A stretch of 64,000 nucleotides of DNA, from NCBI GenBank assembly GCA_030762175.1, contig CM060846.1, forward strand, positions 180,731,041-180,795,040, in the 5' to 3' direction. Shown here one piece after another: positions 20,938-31,407 of this stretch. The stretch is from Metallyticus violacea (lineage: Eukaryota > Arthropoda > Insecta > Mantodea > Metallyticidae). The notes under the pieces were generated by a model. The model saw only the letters and a program-made list of their open reading frames with translations, did not search any database and was not told where the DNA came from. Numbering within the stretch: the stretch's first letter is position 1; every line of letters starts with the position of its first letter. Position numbers and translations under genes: made by a program.

Positions 20938-20973
20938 TATAAAAGTAAGCACCGTTATTTTTTCACCGTCAGT
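20938..20973 (+). promoter_or_regulatory. TATA box plus TCAGT initiator
   Basis: TATAAAA at 20938-20944 is followed by TCAGT at 20969-20973, a spacing of 31 nt, matching the arthropod core promoter layout. It decides the start of the next gene in favour of ATG 20983 over the upstream ATG at 20908. Confidence 0.7.
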
Positions 20974-20982
20974 TTTCTATGC

Positions 20983-21552
20983 ATGCCTGCAATGGAAGGA
21001 AGTCTAGTGGTGGACTTTGAGGCCCTCAGGGTCAACAGCAAGGAAATAATAATAAAGGAATTGTCCATGGCTGGCAAAAATTTTGTTTAAACTTTTCATT
21101 TTGCAAGTCCATATCCTTGGAATCATAAATTTGAAGAATACAACAAAGAAAGTCAAAATGGAATTCATTTCAATGATGGATACATTCCTTACAGCATGCT
21201 TAAAACAATACTAGAGGAGGTGGTAGCGGGACAAATCTCGCTATTCGCCTACAACGAAGATAAATGTGCACTACTTTCGGCACTAACAGACAGAACTTTT
21301 ATTAATCTAGAAAAAGAATTTAATCGTCCAAATCCTGAAAATCTATACCACGAAATGCACTGTGGTTTTCCTTGTCACAGATTTTCTAACACTCATTGTG
21401 CATGCAAACACGCTCACGCAATGTTCAAGTGGCTAGAGCATCATAAACTTAAAAAACTTAACATTAGATGTCCTTCCGAAAGCTGTAATAGACATGAATG
21501 CATTTTTTGTTTTAGGTCTATAAAAACAGAAATCGTACCCTCTAGACACTAG
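20983..21552 (+). pseudogene. RNase H-fold-like Polinton protein, copy B, one stop
   Basis: About 189 codons from ATG 20983 with a single in-frame TAA at 21088-21090. The beginning VVDFEAL resembles the first acidic (DxE) motif of DEDD exonucleases. It is followed by IIIKELSM, FHFASPYPW, a GIHFNDGYIPY block and a Cys/His-rich zone (HCGFPCHRFSNTHCACKHAH) with a terminal CPSESCNRHECIFC cluster. The order of segments matches the gene at 18065, so the element holds two diverged members of one family. The function is unproven; nuclease or nuclease-derived is my best guess. Confidence 0.6.
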
Positions 21553-21560
21553 TCTACGCC

Positions 21561-22110
21561 ATGAAGTCTAGAGGAAAGCAGATCAGGATGTTCCGTCGAC
21601 GTCCAGCGTCCAATTCCAATTCAGAGCCCGTATTGCATCGCCGAACCTACTTTCTAAACAATCATCACTCCAGATACATCAGCTTGGGTTTCTACAAAAG
21701 AAGCAACTACGAGGCTCACGTGGAAATTGGTGTCGTGAAACAAGGGAGAGTTGCGCTTTCCCATTATTATTTCACAACTCTACAAAATCACCTACCGAAA
21801 TTGGCAGAGCATCTCAGCAAAGACCAATCTTACAGATGCATCGAAGAAGCATTTCGCCTACGCTCCATTAAAGAACAGCGTGCCAGAATACAATCTAGAT
21901 GAAATAAACTATCTATTGTGCAATGCTAACATACTGCAACACCAAATGGCCAAATATATATTAGCTACATCTGATGTAAAAGATTACATTAACAGCGCTT
22001 CTAAGAGCAGTACTTTTGTAATTCCTAAAGAAAATAGTTCATGTTTTACACTTTATGATGTTATTTGTGACGAGTTAAACTCGACGCTTGTGTATTATAA
22101 AGATGAATAA
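21561..22110 (+). pseudogene. Conserved Polinton protein of unknown function, frameshifted
   Basis: The first part is open from ATG 21561: a basic N-terminus, then YISLGFYKRSNYEAHVEIG, a pattern I recall in an uncharacterised Polinton family, and YYFTTLQNHLPKLAEHLSK. The second part continues in another frame from about 21840 (YNLDEINYLLCNANILQHQM) to a stop at 22108-22110. One frameshift separates them. It is the last gene before the right inverted repeat. Function unknown. Confidence 0.6.
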
Positions 22111-22111
22111 A
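22106..22111 (+). promoter_or_regulatory. Polyadenylation signal overlapping the last stop codon
   Basis: AATAAA spans the TAA stop at 22108-22110 of the last rightward gene, the second case in this element. Confidence 0.55.
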
Positions 22112-22139
22112 ATATTATTTGTAAACCTGTTTTGTTATT

Positions 22140-22677
22140 TATCCTGTACTCACCTATAATGCTACCTTTTCAGGAAATACCTTGAATTAATTTTGCCAAT
22201 GATAGCCGCTCCGCCAGAACGACATTGTAACCCATCTGGTAGCCTTGCAGGAAAAACCGGTTCCCGGAACTAACAGCGAAGGTTTTAAGAGGAAAGTTTA
22301 CCAATCTAATTTTAAGAGGAATGCTTACCATCTCATGTAAAATCAAAAATTTAGCAAGGAATAAATTATAAACGCAAGTTAGGCATCATAGGGGATGGAT
22401 ACTTATAATACAAGAAAAGATTTATTTTTAAGGTAGGAAGTTAGGGTACCGCCCCCTACGGCAAATTAGCAGAAGCTTTTCATTAAAAAACATAATCTGG
22501 CGGTTGCCCAGGGGTGGTGGCTGGGGGGGGGGGGGTGAAGCTGTGGTGGAGGGTTTTATGACTTCTCATTTGAACTTGAAATAGGGGTCGTTTTGTATTT
22601 TTAATTTTTTACTTTTTGGCGTAGTTTTTTTCAACCCCCATAAATAGGGGACGGGATAAAGTGGTACTTATACTACT
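22140..22677. repeat. Right terminal inverted repeat of Polinton 1
   Basis: This is the inverse of 7746-8244. It contains a run of 13 G near 22525 where the left copy has only a short C run, and an extra copy of the GGAAAGTTTACC-type segment near 22290. It ends in CTTATACTACT directly before the duplicated ACCACA. Confidence 0.88.
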
Positions 22678-22683
22678 ACCACA
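22678..22683. repeat. Right target-site duplication of Polinton 1 (ACCACA)
   Basis: Exact copy of 7740-7745 immediately outside the right inverted repeat. Confidence 0.93.
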
Positions 22684-23157
22684 GATGTTAGGTTATTAAA
22701 GAAGGACTAGCGGAAGGAAGTCCGGTGTCATGGATGTGGGCTATCCTATTGCAGTTCATTCCTACAGGGAGAAGCAGCAACTTGACGAATAAGGCAACGG
22801 TACAAAGAGACAACGGTTCGAGGAGGGTCCCGTGCTGAGAACCGATAGCTGGCAGCCTCCGCCGAGGAAAGTGCCGCAGAGCATCTGAGCATACTCGAAG
22901 TCATCAGTTGGTAAGTCAGGCTTCATTTTTTACCTTAATATTATCACCCCACAAAATGTATTAATTCAAACGATGAGGTCGGTCAGAGTAAGTGCTACTG
23001 TAGTATTTCTGAAATGTTAAAATGAATTAGCACATTTTTGGTGGTAGCAAAAATAGACTGGAAGAATGTATTAGTAAAGTTCATTATGAATTTGAGTTGG
23101 TTAATCCAGACCATAATCAACTTTTTTGAAGTTTGTGATAGCCAGATCAATGAGGAA

Positions 23158-23232
23158 GACCGGGATCAAAGTTAATATTGAGAGAGGGATCAAAGTTTAC
23201 GCCGGGAGAAGGATGAAAGTTAATAGTGAGAG
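23158..23232 (+). repeat. Short tandem repeat, about 3 copies
   Basis: GGATCAAAGTTAATATTGAG and two variants follow each other with a period of roughly 30 bp. Confidence 0.6.
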
Positions 23233-23588
23233 GCCGCACAGTTTTTTGGAATCAAGTATAGGGAATTTTAGAGGACAATTCATTATTATGCATGTAGAAT
23301 GTTTAATGGAAGTGTGGAAATATAACCCCATCGTGATGTAGCATAGATGCTATGCAGAATGATTTAAGGGATGAGACCAAACATACGTGTACGTGAAGAC
23401 GATCTACCTCACGGTGAGCCTGATCAATCATCTAGCCAACGTATACTTTATACGGGATCTAAACAGCAATATAATGCAAAAAATATCAAGGAGTCAAGAA
23501 AAAAATTCCCGTCTACTGCAATTGAGCTAGAGCTGTGACAGGAGAAGGTTATCCTCTTTCCAGAGATAGAAATCTGGATGCCAGGGCG

Positions 23589-23760
23589 TTCTCCCACTAG
23601 AAGAAACAGTACATAGTTGCCGCCTCCAATTAGAAGGAATGCATGTAGATGTAGCCGCCCTCCAAAAAAAAAAGACTGCACATGGATGCAGAGTGACATT
23701 AGGAGGGACTGCAAGTAGACGCAGCCTCCCACTAGAAGTACACTGCAGGTAGATTCAGTC
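23589..23760 (+). repeat. Minisatellite, about 35 bp, five copies
   Basis: Units begin CCTCCCACTAGAAG or variants and continue with a TGCAxGTAGATGCAG-like part. Five degenerate units are visible, within the presumed gag region of the Gypsy remnant. The minus-strand 119-codon frame over it is repeat sequence. Confidence 0.65.
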
Positions 23761-24011
23761 AGATGTATAGAAATAGTTGTTTCAATGAAAGTGGCACCCA
23801 AGATCACCAGAGCTTTGCAACAATTAGAATAAATGTTGCTAGTGCATTATGTTATAATTCCATTAGAAATGTCCTCCTCGCCGTTGAATGTAAAAGTGCT
23901 CGCTATGGAAATGGAGGGTAAAGAAACCTCGTAGGCAGCGATTATGAAAATCTCATTCAAGCTTAATAGCAAAGGAATGCAAGTAAGATTTGCGAGTAAT
24001 AGAAACAATCA

Positions 24012-24374
24012 ATGCTCCTAATGGAAAATGTAAAAGAAATTACCAGTCAGATGAATCGTAATGAAATGCTAGTAAGTTTTTGGAGTAATGAAGATAAGGC
24101 TTCTAATGGCAAATTAAATGAAAATCGGGGTTGCATTAGAATAGGAATGAGGAATCAGAAAAAAGACAATGCGCTATATCCAGTCACATTGGAAATAAAA
24201 GAAGAGAAGATAGAAAAAAAAATAATTGACTCTGGGTCAACCATTTCAATAATAAAACATGCTGGACCCAGGAAATATTACATAATGCAGAGAGACGAAT
24301 TGAGATTCACGGAATACGAAATGAAAAAACTGAAACTCCTGGAAAGCTTAACTAGGGGTAAGACAAGGAGATAA
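24012..24374 (+). pseudogene. Gypsy gag-pol fragment with retropepsin motif
   Basis: A 120-codon frame. Its second half contains IIDSGSTISIIK, the active-site signature (D-S/T-G) of a retroviral-type aspartic protease, which would cleave the gag-pol polyprotein. It is preceded by charged, non-conserved sequence. Further downstream, in another frame, lies an IEVYAGED-type segment common between protease and reverse transcriptase in Gypsy elements. Only a fragment remains. Confidence 0.7.
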
Positions 24375-24739
24375 TCAAGTGAAATATCAATTCCACCTAA
24401 CTAAGAGACTGAGTACGATGGAATACCAAGTAAACATTTGTGGGAACGTCATTCGGTTTTAGTAGACCACGCAACGCGAAGTATTAAGATTCCAAGAAAA
24501 ATAACTCTACAGGCTAGGAAAGAGACCATACTTGAAGTCTATGCAGGAGAAGATAAGACAGGGATAATTACGAAGCAAGAGATTAAGCCTGCAGTATACT
24601 TAGTAGCAACTTAGCCAAGATAGAAAAAATCGATCCGTAACATGCATAGTAAATACCAAGGAAGAAGAAGTGACAATAGAAAATTTCATTGCAAACCTAG
24701 AAGAAATAAAATACGAAGGAGAATCGCTATAATTTTATT

Positions 24740-25500
24740 AAATTAGAGAATGCTTTTCAGTCCGAAATTGGCACTAGCAATATTCCAGAGACTGGTAAAT
24801 GACGTACTAACATGATGATAAATTATAAAATGTTTGGTTTACTTTGACAATACAGTAATATTTGGAGAGGCATTGGAGTTTCATAATGAGAAATTAACAG
24901 AGATATTTAAGACGTAGAACATACAACCTGAAATTACAACTAGACTAATGCAAATTCCTTCGACAAGATTTCGCATATTTGGGTCATTCAATAACGAAGC
25001 ATGGCGTGAAGTCAGATAAGAGAAAACTTTGAAAATATTGACATTTTCCATATAAAGTATTACCGAAATTTCAAGGATTTTTGGCACTGACAGGCTATTT
25101 CGAGCTATTTATTTCCAATTATGGTAAAATCGCAGCTTCACTGAATGAATTACTGAAAAAGGACATTCCATACAAGTGGAACAGAACTAGATGATAGAGA
25201 ATTTGTAAGTTTAAGAAATATTAACCACATGATCTTTATAACAGTACCAGGACTTTTCGAAATTCTTTATCTTGAATACAGAACCGAGTAATGAAACACT
25301 TGGAGCCGTACTCAGTCGAGGAGAGAGTGCAAAGATAGGCACATTGCATATATAAGCAGATCTCTTAATAAGCCGGTGAAAAATTATGTCGCCATAGAAA
25401 AATAACCTTTAGACATTGTGCAGGAAGTAGATATTTTAAATCTTATTCATTGGGCAGAAGGTTTAATGTCGTTACAAATCATTTTCTCTTACCATGTTTA
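24740..25500 (+). pseudogene. Gypsy reverse transcriptase and RNase H remnant
   Basis: In shifting frames one can read an AIFQRLVNDVL segment, YFDNTVIFGEALEFHNEKL at the palm active site (YLDD-type in active elements; here the second aspartate is asparagine), a thumb segment with SITEIS, then a PYKWNRT linker and an RNase H start ILNTEPSNETLGAVLSRGE. The sequence N-terminal to the palm is missing. Many stops and frameshifts make it inactive. Confidence 0.75.
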
Positions 25501-25720
25501 ACTTTTAAGACCCCAAGTCCAGCATCATGAGATGGAGATCACAACTGGATGAATAAGACTACCAAGTGGTCCATTTGAAAGCTTCCTGTAATGCGGTACT
25601 GAACAATGATATTTGGAGTTCTTGTGAACTATCCCTAATAGCATTGCTGCGGATTTATTAATGAGATATTGGCCATTCAGAAAACAAAATGTCCAACTAA
25701 TTTCATGAACAATCAATAGG

Positions 25721-26571
25721 TCTTACTAAGAACTTGTTCAAACAGCCTGTAGTACTATATGTGGAGTTGAACAACGAAAGTTGGCGAAAACAATGCTTTA
25801 ATTTTCAGCCAAAAATGCATTGTTATAATACTTTTATGTCTTCAGAATAAATCAATTAAATGCGGGTAATATTGGGAGACAAGAACGACTGTTCACCTCT
25901 CTCTGAGACCGAGTGTGTGCAGTACTTCGTCAGTAGCAGCAAATAGTCATCCGCTTTTATATTCTCTTGCGCCTCGTTATGTCTAAGTCAGTATATCTGC
26001 AAGAATTACTTCAGAAATTCCCGAGTAATAGCCAACATAACATGTATTCGCACATAATATTATAAGAGTCTTGTGTGCCGTATGGTATAATCATTTCACT
26101 TTCAGTCATACGGGAAGTGTGGTGCCAGATTTTTTTTGAAAAAAAGAATACAAAGAAAAGAAATGTGAACATATGAGATGTAGAGATATATAAATGTTCA
26201 ATGTAACATGAATCCAATATAAAAGAACAATTCTTCTTATATCTTGTCGTGGAAAAACGCTGCATCCTAACATTTAGAAATGAATGGGCCACAGGGAAGA
26301 AGTGACACTCATTTGTAGCGCAGTTAAACTTGTCGTAGTTTAAAGTGGTCCAAACACTTCTGCGAAAAAAATTACAAATATGCATGAGACCTCAGAAAGA
26401 TAAGCATAATAAAATTAAACACAACTGGAACAGTATCATAAATGAAACTCTCGAAACTTAGTTGCGGCAAGTGTTCCGTATGCCCAGGTGGCAACAACCA
26501 GTTCCGGGACTTAGTAACAGGAAGGTTCAATGCGTTTCACCTTAAGTATTTAAAGCGCGATAATATATCGT
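25721..26571. other. Possible end of the Gypsy remnant, no gene
   Basis: No conserved coding segment is visible. The 3' LTR of the Gypsy element should lie in this zone, but I could not match it to the sequence upstream of 7524. A small basic frame at 26442-26756 runs into a SINE and is not a gene. Confidence 0.4.
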
Positions 26572-26835
26572 TCAGGCGCGGACTCGTAATCGGGTGGTCT
26601 GGGGTTCTAATCCCACCAGGACCGCTCTCCCTGACTGAGGTTTTTTCCAGATTTTCCTCAGTTATAACTGGAAAATGTCCGGGAGGTACCCTAAACTTCA
26701 GCCTGGAACGTTTCCTTCCTAAAAATCCTTTCCCAATTTATAATTTCATTTCATAGATCACCAGTGTTCACCACCTGTGGTGCCTCAGTAGTAAAAACTG
26801 GCGTTAAATACCATTCAAAAAAAAAAAAAAAAAAG
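26572..26835 (+). repeat. SINE family A copy, 5' end shortened
   Basis: It begins inside the tRNA-like head (box B GGTTCTAATCCC), continues through the family body and ends with a run of about 18 A at 26818-26835. Confidence 0.85.
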
Positions 26836-27009
26836 GAAAAGGAAAATGAAAAGCGCAGCAACAGCAATACCCAGCAACATCACTTTTTCAGAATATACTC
26901 TTTGGTAGATTTTCCAACAAAGCAACACGAAGAAGTTCGAATTATAAAACAGCCTCAAATCTGCTCCTTACTGCCTAGTTAGTAACAAACTGAACGAAGG
27001 ATAAATTAA
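26836..27009. other. No recognisable feature
   Basis: Short AT-rich spacer after a SINE tail. Confidence 0.5.
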
Positions 27010-27215
27010 CCATAAGTCATGCCCGAGAGGTACGGGATCGAACCATGCTTTTTGGTTTTGGACCCAAAAGCCGGCACTTCCACTAAATATTACGCTAATG
27101 ATGGACTAAACAAGAGATACCGGATCGAACCACATCCCCGGTCTAAATAAAAATGCCGAGACCGGCGTTTCCACTAGATGTTATGCAGCGGTCGGCGCCT
27201 CCCTCAAATATCACG
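27010..27215 (-). repeat. Tandem tRNA-like repeats, minus strand, 2-3 units
   Basis: Read on the minus strand, GGTTCGATCCCGTACCTC (box B-like) and a second GGTTCGATCCGGTATC lie about 90 bp apart. Each is preceded by a GTGGAAxxGCCGGxxTT segment, and a third truncated unit follows. No complete cloverleaf with box A is evident, so these are tRNA-derived repeats rather than functional genes. Confidence 0.45.
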
Positions 27216-28940
27216 TCACCGGGTTAGGAGAATGAAGAGGGAATATTACTGAGATGGTAAGGATCAATTGATATTCAAAAATTGTTTGATATAAATATGT
27301 TTAAGGCTAGTTTTTCCATTGCGAGAGCTCCCATTAAGGGCAAAAGAATTCAGAGGCGATAGACCTGAGCTGGGATAAATACACAAGAATACAGTCATCT
27401 TACTGTCAGAGGCGTGTCGCTGGCGTAATTTGGTGTGACGAAGATCGGGACTCCTAGACGTCGTGGCTTGGCCGTGAGAGAGGCGGCGTGGAGCGGATGT
27501 CGAAAGAATGAGTCTCCCTTTTTGGGCGGAACGCTTTTTCCCCCCCCCCTTTATATGTGGTTTTGCTTTCGAAATTCTGGCCCGATCTTTATTACAAATG
27601 CTACTAGTATTTTGTAGGTGGGTCTTCCATGGGGGCGTGTTGAAAACACTAACTTAGCATTTCACCAACGCCTGGGTGATGTAGTAACCAGAATTTCATG
27701 CACCGCTCCTTGTTGACGCTCTGCATATTTGATTTATGTAATTTTACGCATGTAGATGCGTTGATGTGTGTCGTTTCTGCCTTTTTGTGAAACGTACTCT
27801 TTTCTCACATCAAGCTATGAATATGACAATATTTATATGATGAAAGAAAACTGCAGCAAAAATACCCATTGGTAACACGTTCCAAGTGGAAATCGAGAGG
27901 AAGAAATTCATACCTGTAGAATATATAAATGGAGATGAAGAAAAAGGGATAATATGAAGAAAACTAATACGAAAATTTTCTTTATATCGCTTTTCTAGTC
28001 TTGAAGAAAAAGAATCACTGTATAACCTTACAATTTTCGGTATGAGAGCGTCAGTGCTTAAAAACAAGCGCCATATTAAAAAATGAAATACTTCCTTATT
28101 TTCTTAGCAAAGCTAATTTTTCCTAGAACAAGCAAGAATTATGCTTCTTCATAAATTGGACCCAAGAAAAGTAATAATATTATACGGTAAACTTTTGAAC
28201 GGATTAGTAGCACTGAGAAGGACTTTTATGTTCTTCAGTGATGTTCAAGAACTCACTATTTGTGTCTACGATGAACTAGATATCAGGCGTCCATAATTCA
28301 GGAGCGATAAGGCACCGGCGTGGATTGAGTTCTTAACATTGTTTTCAAATACAGCTCCCCGATGTCGGAGAAGCTCCTCTCAAAGCAATTAGAGCCGCTC
28401 AGAAGGACCGCTTACACTCTAGATGCCGGAGCACAAACATTACTAAAACTCAAATCCCCACGTAGTACTAACAGCCTTCATCGGCAGGCACTTTCACTCC
28501 TGCATCACTACTAAAATAAACTGGAGATGATGGAAATGAAAGGTCAAAATTATTCCCTGCATTCGCCTGAGTGATCAAGGGAAATCGAAAATAAAATAAA
28601 TAAATAAAAACCAACTTTAGGACTCAAGGAATTTAAAGCCTCAAACTCCCGAATGCGATTCCTTGGCGCTACGGCCTGAGTCGCCTCATTTGGTCCTGCG
28701 TAATTTAACTATGTGGCATATTTTCATTTTGCAAAGATCATTTTCATTCAACAACTTTATATTACCTGATCGTTGCACCAGTAGTGACTGCAGCCTGAAT
28801 GAAAATTTTGATTATGTGATTTCAGAAAAATAATATAATAATATATATTAAAATTGCACATGGTGAATTTCAGGTTTTCGCTAATTAATTTAAAGAGACA
28901 ATAATATATAAATAATAGATTGAGCTAAGAAATCTCTTTT
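27216..28940. other. No recognisable gene; possible retroelement leader fragment
   Basis: Near 27425-27460 a GTAATTTGGTGTGACG stretch resembles the same class of primer-binding-site leader as at 7524 and is followed by GC-rich sequence and a C run at 27540. No pol sequence follows. The remainder is AT-rich without motif. Confidence 0.35.
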
Positions 28941-28953
28941 ACAATTGATATTA

Positions 28954-29244
28954 CCACCACGGGTGGCCGAGCCCGTTAAGGCACGGACTCGTGAGTGGGA
29001 GGTCTGCGGTTCGAATCCCGCCAGGACCGTCCTCCCTGACTGGGGTTTTTTCCAGGTTTCCCTCAGTCTTCATAACTGGCAAATGCCGGGGAGGTACCTA
29101 AACTTAGGCCTGGAACGCTTCCTTCCTTAAAAAAAATATCCTTTCCCAATTTATCATTTCATCTCATGTATCATCAGTGTCCACCGCCTGTGGTGCCTCA
29201 GTAGTGAAAACGGGCGTTAAACACTACTCAAAAAAAAAAAAAAA
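28954..29244 (+). repeat. SINE family A, best-preserved full-length copy
   Basis: The tRNA-Ser-like head has box A GGTGGCCGAGCCCGTTAAGG and box B GGTTCGAATCCC. The body follows (GTTTTTTCCAGG, GGCCTGGAACGC, TCAGTGTCCACCGCCTGTGG) with an A tail at 29230-29245. It is flanked by a 13-bp duplication ACAATTGATATTA at 28941-28953 and 29245-29257, so this is an intact insertion by the L1-type retrotransposition machinery. Confidence 0.93.
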
Positions 29245-29257
29245 ACAATTGATATTA

Positions 29258-29787
29258 TTTGTTATCTAGTTGAATTTTAGTTAGAGTTGCATGACATATA
29301 AGTGTTTTATTGTTTTTATTGTTTTATTATATACGCTTTAAATGAGTAACTGAATAACTCAATAATGGTACAATTCTGGAAATATGGGAAATACAAATAG
29401 AAAATGTGATGTTTGTCATTCTCGTTAACAGTTAACCAGGAATTGCAAGTTGGTTAAAGTCATTGTATCTCTACTACATATAGGCAAAAATATAAATGCA
29501 GAATTTAGAGGAAAGGCTTAATACATTTTTCTCAATTGTAATTCTCATTGACTTTCCTTTATTTTGTATTTAAGTATCCCATAGTTTGTAGGAATTTGTG
29601 TGGTCATAGGACACAGAGAGAGAAATAGTTTTGGCAATCTTATATAAACGCAAGTGAATTTCCTATAATAGCATCGATTATGACAGATCCTATATAACAT
29701 CGGTTCTACCTCCAGGACACCATTTACATTTGTTGTAGTCACATTACAACTTCTTGCTGACAAGTTAGAAGCATAATAACAAAACAG

Positions 29788-29818
<31 letters not shown>

Positions 29819-30279
29819 TACTTCTTTATTGTATAACATGCCATTCCCGAAAAAATGTACTAAAATATAAATAATCTTTGAAATAATACTTTTCACCAAT
29901 TTGTTTTCAGTTTTTTTAACTTACTTTATTTTGATTATTTGCACTTTTAGGGAAAGAACATAGCACAATTTTCTAATATGAGATACATAAGAACCCCAGT
30001 TACATTGATACATAAAATTATATTTGTCATTGCTGTTTTCTAGCAGAAACCTTACAAACTTTTAAAAAATTATTTTAGCAATCTGCATGCCAAACTATAA
30101 TTTCCATATAATACAATAGTAAATGAGCAAACAAGCGTACCATTTATGATATCGTACATGGAAATCCTCAAGAAATTTCAGCACTGAAGCTTTTAGGAGA
30201 GAAAATACATTGCTGTGGCAATAAGGAACGTAAATAAGGCTAAAGAAGTGCCTAGAGAGCTTAAGTGAACCGAGGAACC
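29258..30279. other. AT-rich, no gene; TA repeat
   Basis: It contains a (TA)n microsatellite at about 29788-29815. No coding motif or transposon end is visible. Confidence 0.5.
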
Positions 30280-30612
30280 ACTCTCCGCATTGCTGTGGCT
30301 ATGCAACAATTTGTCTATGATGTCCACTTCATTAGATGTGATGGATGGTGAGGCAACGTGTGAACCGATTGGTGTGATGTGGCGTTGCGTGATGATGCGA
30401 TGGCTTACAATGCGAGCGCGTCATGGAAGCAGGGTGGAGGGTCCGGTTCGCAGCGCGCATTTCTCACTTTTCGACGTGCCCCGTTTGTCTTTCAAATTAC
30501 CACGCCAAGAGCGGAGAGGTGCGGTGGGAACTGTTTATTAAATTACAGGATACCGGACCAAGTCTCAGAGCATTAACCAACCCATAACATGCGATGATGG
30601 CGGTAAGCAGTT
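30280..30612. other. CpG-rich island, possible host promoter or first exon
   Basis: This is strikingly GC-richer than both flanks and has many CpG dinucleotides (GCGAGCGCG, GCGCGC). An ATGATGGCGGTAAGCAG at about 30591-30607 could be a start codon with a splice donor on the plus strand. The two overlapping short open frames show no recognisable domain. An unmethylated promoter or first exon of an unseen host gene is one reading, and a decayed GC-rich repeat is another. Confidence 0.35.
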
Positions 30613-31199
30613 TTCACTATAAATATATTTTCCTTTGTTTATTACTGTTTCTGCATTTCTACTACTACTTCTCGTGAAAAGGGATGAAAAGGAACATTCA
30701 CTGGAAAGTTCCACTTTTATGTCTCTCCAGTAATTCTGCATTTAAATCTACATCCGTTTGCCACCACCTTCTCCTCCTCGCGTGGGAACAGCTTGAAGGT
30801 TATTTCCAACAATCACGAAAAACGTATTAAATGCATAGTTGGACTTTAAATCATTTTATTGATTCGGTCAATGAAATTTCCTATAACGCTGATTATTAAT
30901 AACTGAGCTGAAACACTAAATTGACGTTATTTTTTTTTTTTTTGATATTCCCTATCAGCTAATTAGTTACACTTTTTTGTTAAATATTTAATTTGGATGA
31001 AGTGGTGCAGTTTCTTGTTTCTTCATTCACACAAAGGAGACATAATTCTTCATTATAATTGTTTCCAAGGATTTTACAATTTGTATACTTCTATACATCG
31101 TGACTAAATACACTCATATATATTTTATATATCCTTAATTTGGTGCCGTATCCTTGTGGCCTTTGTGTGTTCTTTTACAGCCTGTCGCGCCTTCATTAA

Positions 31200-31200
<1 letters not shown>
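30613..31200. other. No recognisable feature
   Basis: AT-rich DNA with a short T run near 30930; nothing identified. Confidence 0.5.

Positions 31201-31254
<54 letters not shown>
31201..31254. repeat. (TA)27 microsatellite
   Basis: 54 bp of uninterrupted TA dinucleotides directly next to a truncated SINE. Confidence 0.97.
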
Positions 31255-31255
<1 letters not shown>

Positions 31256-31258
<3 letters not shown>

Positions 31259-31407
31259 AGTGGGTTTCGTGCCGTAGATTTTCGGCACATAAAAGACCTC
31301 TAGTCTGAAAGCAGAAGTCTCTGAGCAAAATTTACCGAGCGTTTCACGCCCTGAATTGAATGGGACGCTGATCACCTGTGATGTTAAAAAAGCGTCCGTA
31401 AATATAA
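31256..31407 (+). repeat. SINE family B, 5'-truncated
   Basis: It matches the second half of the family: CATAAAAGACCTCTAGTCTGA, TCTCTGAGC, CGTTTCACGCCCTGAATTGAA and the 3' end AGCGTCCGTAAATATAAC. The tRNA head is missing. Confidence 0.75.

Larger units (their letters stand above)
7746..22677 (+). mobile_element. Complete Maverick/Polinton element (Polinton 1)
   Basis: A 14.9-kb element bounded by inverted repeats beginning AGTAGTATAAGTACC and by the 6-bp duplication ACCACA. It carries the diagnostic Polinton set: protein-primed DNA polymerase B, retroviral-type integrase with chromodomain, FtsK/HerA-type packaging ATPase, adenain-like protease, and major and minor capsid proteins, plus a dUTPase and several family-typical unknowns. 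Four genes point left and the rest point right from a shared promoter at about 10.3 kb. Many genes carry single stops or frameshifts, so this copy is no longer autonomous, but the decay is light enough for every module to be identified. Confidence 0.96.
22684..25720 (+). mobile_element. Decayed Ty3/Gypsy-type retroelement interrupted by Polinton 1
   Basis: Plus-strand remnants of a retropepsin (24222-24260), reverse transcriptase (24740-25140) and RNase H (25150-25500) follow one another in the Gypsy order. A region before them is rich in short tandem repeats, where gag would be. Stops and frameshifts are dense, and the first half of the reverse transcriptase appears deleted. The primer-binding-site-like sequence at 7524 is on the same strand beyond the Polinton, so the Polinton landed between leader and gag. 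Confidence 0.7.

Noticed and set aside
28954..29030. Functional tRNA-Ser gene
   Set aside because: The box A and B signals belong to the head of a retrotransposed SINE with its own tail and target duplication.
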